A stretch of DNA of 64,000 nt from Trichobilharzia regenti (lineage: Eukaryota; Platyhelminthes; Trematoda; Strigeidida; Schistosomatidae): assembly GCA_944472135.2 (NCBI GenBank), contig OX235267.1, positions 23,685,349 through 23,749,348 of the forward strand. The letters run 5' to 3'. The notes beneath the pieces were generated by a model that saw only the letters and a list, made by a program, of their open reading frames with translations, had not been told where the DNA came from and made no database searches. The position numbers and the translations under genes were made by a program. The stretch's first letter is position 1, and each line of letters starts with the position of its first letter. This document shows positions 47,201 through 59,200 of the stretch, piece by piece.

Positions 47201-50200
47201 TATTGTTCAAACAGAATCAAAAGCTTCAAAGACCACAAAGGTATCACTAAAAAACTATTAAGACAATAGCCACATCATAAAAGCAATGAAATGAAGTTTT
47301 TAACGAGTTGAAATGAAATAGTCAGTGCTTTTTATTACTGTTATTATTATTCCATTGGGTTCTCAGTGGAACTTAGGGTTTCAACTGCACATTTCTACTT
47401 TGTCCTGTTCTCTGTGGTTCTCTTTAGCTGGCCCCACGATTACCTATATTCTCCCATCTCCTCCATATCACCCTCGGCCTCCACACAAGCTCGTCATCTC
47501 CCATCCGGGATCCATTCGAGGGTCTTGCGTCCGATTTCATCAAAAAAAGGTCTCTTCAATGTGTGTCAAATCCATCTTCATTTTCTTCGGCATATTTGTT
47601 GAACTATAACGTTATCGGTTAGTTCGTTCCCATAGTCTTTTGCTGCTAATTTCTTCTGGCTATTTGGTTTTCACTAATGAGCGACGGCAGCTGTTGATAA
47701 AAGTTTGCTGTAGCCTGTTGGAAGTGTTTTTCGTGATACGTCAAGTTTCTGACCTGTATAGAAGAACTGTGGAGAGTTGGTCGTCCAAGGATGACTTGGA
47801 GGAGGTCATGTGAAGAGGAGATGAAAGCATGTGGGTAGACCTAAGTGAGGTGAATACTTTAGCAGCGAACCGAACGAAGTGGAGACGTGCAGCTGAAGCC
47901 AAATGCTCCTCTAAGAATTAAAAGAAATAATCATAACAATAATAATAACAATAACAACAAAAATAATAACAATAACAAAAATAATAATAATAGAAGGATT
48001 GACGTCACATTTTCGTTTAAAATCCGAATCTTGTTTTTTACGATAATTGCAGAAGATTCCCAAACTCACTTCAGATTATTCAAGGTATACCTCGCCTTTC
48101 CGATTCTGGCTTTATCATCTTCATCCGTTCCGACTACCTGTAATTGAAACGATGCTTCCTAGCCAGATAAGTGAAGAAAGCAACGTCTTTCAAATTGTTT
48201 CCATTGATAATGATTGTTGCTGGTTGGTCTTGTTGATGTTTCGGCGTATTCACCACCTCCGTCTTCTCTATGTTCACCTGGGGTCCTTTATTCGCAGCTT
48301 CTTCAGTTGGTTGGTTGCTTTTCACCTGCAAGTCTTCGAGTTTGTGTGACATTAGACGTAAATCATCCGCGAAATTCAGGTCTTTTAGAGTCTTTTTATC
48401 GATATAAAGTATGTCTGTCTTTTCACTCCCTATAGTCTCGCTCAAGATCCAATCCCCTATAATGGGAAATATCATCATACGTGACTCCTGTCTTCATGTT
48501 AAACACTTCACTGAGTTTTCCGTTGTGGATCACCTGATACGTAACATTGTCGTATAGCTGTTGAATGAGGTTGATAAAGATTTAGGGTATTCCATAGTGT
48601 CGAATTAGTTTCCAAATAACTTTGCTGTCAACACTGTCGAAAGCCTTTTCAAAGTCGATGAAATTGAGGTAGAAATTTGACTACCATCCTACACTTTGTT
48701 CAATGATTATGTAGTATTAAGTTCGTAACAATCTCATTTTAAACGTATAAGTCAGGCTTCATTATTAAGATGGTGACGGCTTCAGCTTTGTCTGTTTACT
48801 ACCTTAAAAGATTCTAATGAGCTTACTTTGTGGGCCATCCAGGTAGCACTGTTAAACGAGTCTGAATCTTCATGCAAATCTTGCCATTAATAAACGTGAA
48901 CAAAGTAAGAACAACAATTGTACCAGGATAATATGAGCTCATCTTTTATTATTTAATCGACGATTCTTCTCAACTGGTTACAACCTGAACGATAAAAAAT
49001 ATGAATTACATTACATTAAAGATTTGAACATACTCTTCCACAATCACAAGGAGTAATTGGTAGGAAGTAAAAGTAACATTAGTCCGGAATGATTTAACTA
49101 ATTAACAGTTACAATTTCTAGAATAATTAGACAATTAGGCTTGGAAACAAAAAGCAGAGTTGTGTATATATGTGTGTGTATAGAAACAAGGTTTGGCTAG
49201 AAAGAGCATAACAAAAAAGCAGATTACGCAACTAAAGAAAATGTTTTGTCTAATAGCTAATAGAAAAAACAAGAAGGTAGGGTGGGTCATGTTTAGATGA
49301 AAGAGTAAAGTTTTCTAAACAAGAAAAAGGGTGACTCATAAAGTTGCAAGCATTAAGCAGTGCGATCGCGCATCATCTATTGGACACTGGTCATATTGTA
49401 GACAACTTGAAGTCGTTCAAAATAATCAACAAGCCAAAGAAACCTAGCCTGCTACGTTTTGCTGAAGCAATTGCTATCAAACAACTTAAACCAAATCTAT
49501 GTACGCAGAAAGAGGCAGTGGTGAATCTTGCACTGCCTTGGTGATAACAAAATATAAAACCCTACATTGTTCTTTTCTTCTTTTTTCTATTGGCTACTAG
49601 ATAAAACATTTTCTTTAGTTACGTAATCTACTTTTTTGTTATGCTCTTTCTAGCCAAACCTTGCTTCTATACACACACATATATACACAACTCTGCTTTT
49701 TGTTTCCAAGCCTAATTGTCTAATTATTCTAGAAATTGTAACTGTTAATTAGTTAAATCATTCCGGACTAATGTTACTTTTACTTCCTACCAATTACTCC
49801 TTGTGATTGTGGAAGAGTATGTTCAAATCTTTAATGTAATGTAATTCATATTTTTTATCGTTCAGGTTGTAACCAGTTGAGAAGAATCGTCGATTAAATA
49901 ATAAAAGATGAGCTCATATTATCCTGGTACAATTGTTGTTATTGCTTTTTTCGAGTCTGATTCTCTAAGACTTAGGCTTATGAGCACGTGTTCAATAATC
50001 CTCGCCTACAACCATCCCTCTTTTCCTCCTACAGAATCTCCACCCCACTTGCACGTCACTTCATAAACATAGAGTTAGTGAGAGACGGAACTTGGTCTAG
50101 TGCATACTGTGTAATTGAACAGATTGTTTTATGCAGGAGGACCATTATTGCGGCTGTATACCTCCCTGATATTTCGTCTTTTATTCGTCTGACAGTTCTT

Positions 50201-53200
50201 TCTCCAACTTCGTCACCTTTAAATCCTAACTTAAGGGACACTGGTTTCTTCTCGACAGTACTGTACTCTGCCTTCTCCCGACCACGTCTATAGTGCATCT
50301 CTATGAATGCTTCTGGAAATCCACTATGTATATCGATTATATATGAAGACACTACGTGCGTAGCATCCGACTTGGTACATAAACTTCTATTAAATGTCAT
50401 TCGTCTGAGTCTTATTCCTGTTTATCGACATGGATAATTTGTATCATATATTACTTACATCTTTAAATAATTTAATTTCCCCTCCCCCGTGTTTCATTCA
50501 TTTTCGTGTTAGTCTCTACCGAATGCACCAAATCTACTCATTGATGGTTCAAATGCCTCTGTTGAATTTCGTGATGTTAAATTTGCTTACCATTCGAAAG
50601 ATCCAAAAGATTCATTAATGAAACCTGGCAAATTCATCTGTGATGGTTTAGACTTTAAGGTGAGATGATGCATATTTTTATTTTATTTTTAAGTGACATC
50701 ACTACTTAAATTGTTATCTTATCTCTCTCATTTGTTGCTGACAAGTCTTTTATACAGTTGGGAAGTGGAAATTCTACTCACCATGTATCAGAGATAGATA
50801 TTGCAATATGAGAGATATGAATACTCAGGTTTTGGTTTATTATTATTATTATTTTCAAAACGCAAACTTGGCACATTGTGGACACCAATAGATGCATTAC
50901 ACAAAATTTCATTGTTTATGTTAGGACTGAGATTATTTCTCGGACGCCCAGATTGAAGCAGGTGATTGTCTTAAGTGATCATTCCCGGATCTTTTCACTT
51001 GATTTCTAATCCATAAGGCGGCGGGGTTGCGTTCTCACGGTTTCCGGTGACCAAGATAAGTCTATACTCCATTCTGTCCCTACAGATTCTGAAGCCCATG
51101 TACTTTATAGGTTTGGAACCACGATTTTCAAGCTCTCCTAGTAGTTGGACCTAGTTGTCCACCAGTCGGGTTGTAGGCTACAGATGTTTGATGAATTCGC
51201 CCTTTCACTTTTGTGATGAACACCGCAGCTGTCGCGTGAAAGCAGTGGACAGAACTTACATAGCAGAGACTATGAGTAAGTGGTCACATGAGAACATTTC
51301 GAGTGAAAAACTGGCGCCTCTCCACCCTCAGTTGTACACCAGGTCTTCTAGATGGACATAAAATTCGTATAAAATAATTGCCTACAATTTTAAGTTTCAG
51401 TCTTTTTCTCTTTGTTTTAAATTTGGTGTATCTATTGTCGCAGAAAATTAAACTTAGAAAAAAGGAGCAGTTTTTCTTCACTTTCTGGTCGTATCATCTT
51501 GAAGCATACGGTATTACATTCTTTTGTTGTCTGACTAACGTCGACCAAATAAGCAAACACTTCCTTACATGGCTCACACACACACACACACCAACAATCA
51601 TAGACTCGTGTTATATCTTGGTGTGAACATATTTTAGCTCTTTTTATATTGTTACTATAATTCAGCTAACAACACAGGTCAGAATAGTTGGTAACTTGGT
51701 CTGCTTTAACACACGCACACATACACATTCTAGGCATTGCAGTCACTAAAGGCTTATAAATCAATTAGCTCATTATTGGATCCAGATGGTATTACAAAGT
51801 TATCGGTGACTTTGCATCTGAATGTCAGATTATATAAAATATGTTTGTTTTTCACTTTGGTATGCGTTGCAATTAATGCCTATTAACAATGTCTGCTGAA
51901 TTGGATACCTGATGAGTACTCACCATTCATTCGTACATTTAGTAGGTAAAATAAAGTCAGTAGAAATTAGGCACTGTGGTAAAATGTAATCCCATATTAG
52001 ATAAATTTATTTCAAATATCACACAGTGATGCAGTATTGACAACTGGATGACATTTCGAGCATAAATTATTGCTCACAACCATATCGATTTTAGTCACAA
52101 AGTTTCACAATTTATCTTATATATATTTTCTCTGTCCCTTCAACTTCCCCTTGTTGTTTGTTGCAATTTTCTATATCTCCGGTATGGGCGTTGCTGTAGG
52201 TTTAGTTAAATGTCTGTATAATTGGGCCGAGAGCCTAACTAAATAACCCAAAAGATTTAAATAATGAAATAAAAGAAATGACGGAAATATTACCATTGAA
52301 TAAGTACCCACCAGAATTTATTCAGAAATATATGAAGAACCGTAGAAAAAATAATGGAGGTATCGGAAAAAATACAGGATTCAAAGCCTTTGTAGTACTG
52401 CCGTATAAAGAAGGAACGTCAGAAGCCTTATGTAGGATTCTCAATGAGGCTGGGATAAGGGTGGCATTTAAACCAACAAACCAACCGACTCTCTCAGAAA
52501 TAAACTTTGTCAGCTTAAGCACCCGCCCGACTGATCCAATTAAGAAAAATAATATTCTTATAACAATATACAACAATTTACCAATCAAGTGGTGATATGT
52601 TTGTTAACAATAACTAGTCAGTGTCAAAATGTTCATGGGATGATAATTAACGGAAAAAATTATGTTAAATATTGCGCTGAAAATGTTGTCCAGAAGGACA
52701 GTGAAAGCTCCGCAACTAAACCAACCAGCTCAGAGAACACTATTAATTAAAATACTCTAAAAGCTCACTTCAACAAATGAAAGTGTGCACTGAAGATGTT
52801 GCTTGGCTAGGTAATGACAGCTTTGCTAATAAACAGTCCAGCTCAGAGAACACTTGATTACCAATGAGATGCTCACTGGCGACTGGCCCTATTCAGGTAG
52901 GTAGTTACCTAGGGTTCCAGTGAAAGGTCGTGACCAGTAGGGTGCAGCAGGTCGGGTATGAGGGCAAATACTCGCCGAAGACATTTGCTAGCGGTTGCGC
53001 TACATCGCGAATTAGCAGAAGTTGGAATCCATGGGCCATTGGATCGGGTCCCAGTGGCTTAATGGTCTACGAGCTCGCCATGTAACCAGAAGGTCCTGGG
53101 TTCGAAGCCCAGTGGGTGCGTACTGCTGAAGAGTCCCAAACTAGGTTGACGAAACAGCTGTCCAGTACTCCCAGGTTTTCCAGTGGTTCTCTAACTGATG

Positions 53201-56200
53201 TCAGCTCATGATTAAATCCCCCATGCAATCAAACAAAATCCCTACAAAACCAATACTTGAAAAAAGTAATATACACAATTAAAAGGTGGAAATGGTTACA
53301 ACAAGTGGATTGCCTAATGCATAATTTAGGAGAAATGAAGAGTAATTTTGGAATAAGCGTGTGCACAGGTCGATTAAGTAACAGATCGTTAAAGGAAAAT
53401 AAAACGAATTGGACAATGGTAATGTAACTAAAGTTGAAGTGGTCATAAGAATAAAGAAGAAATATTTACTTTCCAATTACATCCTCATCTCTGGCTCTAC
53501 TCTAATATATATAGCATTTTTATTACAATACACAACAATTTATTATTCTTCATTTCTTTTTCTTTATTTCTTCTTTATTCTTATGACCACTTCAACCTTA
53601 GTTACAAATTATCATTGTCCAATTCGTTATATTTTTCTTTAACAATCTGTTACGTAATCAACCTGTGCACACGCTTATATGTGCATGTGCCGAAAAGCCT
53701 ACGTTTCAAGGGAACAAACTCTTATAGTAGCGCTATTACCAGACATCTCCTCGACGCGGGTCATGAGATGGAAATCGAGAAATCCTTCAAAATTATCAAT
53801 AGACAAAGGAGTTCCATTCTCCTCAAGTTTGCCAAAGCCATTTCTATCAAACGCTTGAAATCAGATTTATGCGTTCAGAAAGAAGCAGTTATTAGTCTTT
53901 CCTTGCCTTGGTAACTGGATGCTTTTTTTTCTCTCATCTGATTACGTAATCTTTGACTTTAACCTCACGCTCCTTTTATAATCTGTAATTTTGCTTGTCT
54001 CTTGTTTCTATGATTTGAGTTCAATTCATCACACCGTTACCTAACTTATTAGTCACTATGCATCTAACGCACATCTCATTTTAAATACGTAATTCCTTTA
54101 CCATTATATGCATACATTTATTTTATTTTTTTTAAACTTGAACTGCCTGTGTAAAAACTATATAAGCGCAATTTTCTGAGCACTGTTTACTAATTGTGGT
54201 ACTTTCTGTCAACTGACAACATGTAAAATTTGCAAGTATGTTAAAACGTTTCTGTACTTAAACCTCATAATTTATTTAGGCTGAGCTGATGAGAAGCCAG
54301 CGAAATAAACACAGGATGGTACCATATTATTCTGCACAAACCACTGTTGTTCTCGCTTTATTCAAATTCATCAAGGAGAATAAATGCACACACTTATTTT
54401 TTAATTGCTCTTCATTTTTCCAAAATTATGCATTATGCAACTCACCTGTTGTAGCCATTTCCACCTTTTAATTGCGTATATTAATTTTTTTCGTTAATTA
54501 TCACCCCATCGGCATTTTGACGCTAAGTAATTATTGTTGACAAAAGTAATATTTGCATGGAGGATTTAATCATGAGCTGACATCAGTTAGAGAACCACTG
54601 GAAAACCTGGGAGTACTGGACAGCTGTTTCGTCAACCTAGTTTAGGACTCTTCAGCAGTACGCACCCACTGGGCTTCGGACCCAGGACCTTCTGGTTACA
54701 TGGCGAGCTCGTAGACCATTAAGCCACTGGGACCCAATCCAATAGGTTCGAATCCCGGTGGGTGCGTACTGCTGAAGAGTCCCAAACTAGGTTGACGAAA
54801 CAGCTGTCCAGTACTCCCAGGTTTTCCAGTGGTTTTCTAACTGATGTCAGCTCATGATTAAATCCCCCATGCAATCAAACAAAATCCCTACAAAACCAAT
54901 ACTTGAAAAGTAATATTTACCAAATACCATGTAATAACTATGAGGTCACTTACATAGGTGAAACTAGTAGATCGGGGTCAACTGGATTATCGGAACACAA
55001 AAATTTAGCTAGACCTACACCCTGTTAATTTAAATTACCTAAAATTAACAGAGTTCAACCATTGCACTGCATTCATTTGCATGTAATCACAAAATAGGGT
55101 GGGTGGGACAGGGTGAGAATATTAAAAAGTAATATATTTAGATGGAGGGAGAGAGATTAATCGCTGAAACTTTGTTTATCGATTCAACACCGCACGCGTG
55201 CCTTAGGAATGACGCAACACCTATTCCGGAGATATGGAAGGTAGCAACAAACAACAAAGGGAAGTTGGAGGGACAGAGAGAAAAATATATAAGATTGATT
55301 GTGAAACCTTGTGACTAATTCGATTTGATTGTTCGAAACGTCATCCAGTTGTTAGTACTCTATCACTGTGTGATATTTTAAATACATTTATCGAACATGA
55401 AAGTAAATAAAATAGTTCACATAGTGGAAAATAAGTTCATTTTAACCAAAATATTACTCCTTTCCTTAATTTACATTTTTTTTAGGTTGAACCTGGTCAA
55501 CGTGTGGCTATCGTTGGTGGAAGTGGTTCTGGAAAGTCTACAATAGTTCGACTTACCTATCGGTTTTTTGATGTCGCCAGTGGTAGTGTACTTATCGGTG
55601 GTCAAGATGTTCGATCGGTTAATTTAGACAGTTTACGTCGTTCAATAGCTGTGATACCTCAGGTAAATATATCCTCCTGCTTACAAAGTCTTTATCGATC
55701 AGAATGCAAGAAGGAAATGACGCAATAATGTACAGTACAAAGTAATTTTTAAATTGTGTGTAGATAGTTAACTTTTTCAGTTGAGTTGCATATAAGATGA
55801 GGCGTTTTAAAAGAAGTAAAAGTCGTGGCTTCAGTTTTGAATGAGTTTTTAAACTCGGAACACCCTCCTGACTGGCGGATTCGATTTTCAAATCAGAACT
55901 TTGCATAAAAGTTCAGTGGTGGTTCAATTCGCCATATTTTAGAAGTGCTATGACAACACGATAGATGGGAATTTCTGTGTGGAAGAATAATTCCATGAGG
56001 AATGATAAGGATTTAATGGATCTGAAAGGTCACATCTGCATCTGCTGAGGATGATTTTAAGCCATGTTACCTACAATCTCCCATTACTGGTTCTTAGCCG
56101 CTTGACGACTCCAACTAGGTGGTCTACGTCTCCCTACATAGCTCATAGCAACAGGTAAAGACTTCATAAATTGGTGCCTCCGCCTAACTATTTCCCTACT

Positions 56201-59200
56201 TAATCTTAATTAATCAGCTAACATTACTCGACAAGGAGGGTGATGGCCTGGCGTACGAAGCATATATCCTAGCCATCTCGATTGACGCAGTTCTACAACC
56301 TCATAGATTAACTTTACCTCTTTTTCTAACACTACATGTATTCAGCAGACTTGTCTCTACAATACACGGAGCATAGAAATCGATACAACCACTTGAAAAG
56401 CTGGTGAAGTCGATTAGAAATTAGTACAAAGAAATTTGTAAAAGGATAGATAAATTTTCAAAATTTCCCTGGAACTCTTCATCAGTATGCACCCGTGACC
56501 CCACCGGGAAACGAACCCCAGGACCTTCAGGTTATAAAGTGAGCTCGTAGGTCATTCAGCCACTGGGATCCTATCCAACAGCTTGTGAATTCCTACTTCT
56601 GCCAATCCGCGAACTTGACTACAGCCTCTAGCGAATATCACCAATGAGTATTTATACTCACACCTGACCTGGCTGACCCTAGCGATCAAAACTTTCCACT
56701 AGAACTCCAGACAACTCTATCCCATAGTCTTCACCTCGCTACCGATCAGTACATTTCAGTTGCTAGAAACATACTCATGGTGTATTAAAGGTGTGTGTGT
56801 GTTAAAGGTTCATGATTCTGAATTACGTTGAAGTGCGTCGCCTTCTGTGTCTTTTTGATGTGAGATTCTATATGGGCTGTGTAAAAACAAAATATCAACA
56901 ATAATATCATCTCCTCTTACACGGGTGAATTTCCTCTTTCCCCCACCCCATCCCCACCCCATATATGTGTAGGATACAGTCCTATTTCATAATACAATAT
57001 TTTACAATCTTCAATATGGTAATCTGAAAGCAACACCAGAAGAAGTTTATGAAGCTGCTCGTTTAGCTGATATAGCCAATGCAATTGAACGTATGCCACA
57101 TGGATATGAAACTCAAGTGAGTATTATGTTTTTAATTATTTTCAAAAGAATGGATACTGAACAAAGAATACTCTTTTCGATAACTTCATCACCAGGCTTT
57201 ACAGTTATATATACATTATAGTGAATGAATGAATTACTGTTATGAACAACATTAATGCTGTTTAAATAACATCGAATCAATAATATTAATAGATTACAGC
57301 TGAATAGCATCAACACAAAATAATCCGAATGTCAGGAGAATTAGGAAAGATAATAGTACAAACTCATAAGTTTATAGTTTTTACTGAAGGCCAGGGCAAT
57401 AGTAGGGCTGGACTTGCTTCTTTTGAACACAAAGCGCTGGTTGTTTGAGGCGAACTGCAATAGCCTCTGCTGCTTGGAGCCTGCGGTGCTTCGATGATTT
57501 TGGTAATTTATTAGGCACTCGGTATATTATAGAGACGGATTCTTCTACGCTGGCTTTATGGCCGGTTTGCACCAGATGGTCCAGTATCGAGCTGTTAATG
57601 GTTTTCACTACACCTTTACTTAGCCATGCTGGGAGATGTTCTCGAGCACTGAGAATCAAGTTCCTAGAGCAACGGCCAATATAACTCGCCCCATAAGCGC
57701 AGTTGAATTCGTAGATACAATTTGAAGTGGCTAGTCTAGGTACTTCATCTTTCAGTCGAGGTAGCACCATCCATCGGTCGTGTAGAGAATAATACGTGTA
57801 GTTCACCAGCATTAAAAGTTCTTTGAACTGATTTTCTTAATTTCTTCGCAATTATCTCGTCTGGTATATCGCCCTTGAATTGTAGTCGTATATAAAGAGG
57901 CTTCTTGTTTACAGATAGTGAGTAGTCCTTTTCCGCTTTCTTTGTCATGTGTTTCTTGGTAAATTTATCGGGATAGCCATTTTCGATCAAAGTATCATAT
58001 ATAATGCTTAATTCATCTTCAATTACTTCTTCTGAGCACATAGCTCTAACTCTGTGGCTGAGGGTCTTCACTAAACTTCTTTTGTACTTGATATGAACGA
58101 AGCTGTGAAAATGTGTATATTTGTAACAACAGAAGACAAGGGCCAGGCAACAGATCGTTTTATTACAGAAATCAGCACGTATTTATATATATTTCACATA
58201 CATTGTTTTAGCTTATTCAAGTAGACAAACGCAGACTTCTGATTGGTTGTTTCAGGTAACCATCGAAAAATGGAGCCAGTTATCTGCGAATCATATTTGC
58301 CCACGTTAAGTTTGCTGTGATTGGTTGTTGAATCAGCCTTGCTCATATTTTCTCACTGTCCATATTAGGGACCTAGACATTGGCGTAGATTAGTGTTTAC
58401 CAATTGGCTAGCAGCCTGCTCTCACCACAGTCGTCCCTCGTCAAAGACTTGCGACTGAAGTCGGCTTGATCTTCTTGGTGCGGGCGTCATCGTTTGCTTG
58501 TCTCGCTGTATCCATTTCTGGAGCTCTCTGACGTTCACGCGCCTGTCATTGTTCGCCAGTGCGATTGTGTGAATAGGTAAAACGGAGGCGGTCAATTACA
58601 GTTTGAATTTCCTCAGCTAATTGGACTTTAAGTTGTTTTTGACACAGCTGTTGTGGCATTTACTCTACTAGGCACAATAACATCCTTCATTAGCTGTTAT
58701 CGTCACCCGTTACTTTCAAGGCTTTTCACTAAATATTCATTCTTAACTTGTGAATTTTATTTTTGTCATCCTTTACAGTTTTATTTGCTTGAATTTATTC
58801 CTATCTATATTATATATAGGTTGGGGAACGTGGTCTCAAACTGAGTGGTGGTGAAAAACAACGAATATCTATTGCTCGAGCACTATTGAAAAAAGCACCA
58901 ATTTTGATTTATGATGAAGCGACATCATCATTAGATACAATTACTGAACAAGTATGTCTATTGATTGTAAATGTAAATATGATTTTATTATTGTGTTGAT
59001 GGAAAAATTGAGTGTTTTTTATGTATTTTTAAGTGGTTTTTTTTCAAGCGTTAGTTTGTGGCGATTTAATTTGTTCCAAAATGAAATACGCTCTGAGGGT
59101 GTTGCTCAGTAGGGCGATAAAAGCTTCGCAACTAAACCATCCAGTTGAGAGTGCAAAACTACACCAAAATCATCCCCATGAGGTAAAAATCTCCTCCATT

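Larger units (their letters stand above)
54542..54918. mobile_element. Inverted pair of Smalpha-like SINEs inside one 13-bp target duplication
   Basis: AAAAGTAATATTT occurs at 54542-54554 and 54906-54918. Between them a minus-strand SINE part (54555 to about 54743) meets a plus-strand part (about 54744-54905). The two overlap in content for roughly 140 bp, so the locus could fold into a long hairpin. Each half has its own hammerhead. Confidence 0.78.

Noticed and set aside
53055..53119. Possible tRNA gene (A-box-like and B-box-like segments)
   Set aside because: No complete cloverleaf; the same sequence recurs as the 5' part of Smalpha-like copies.
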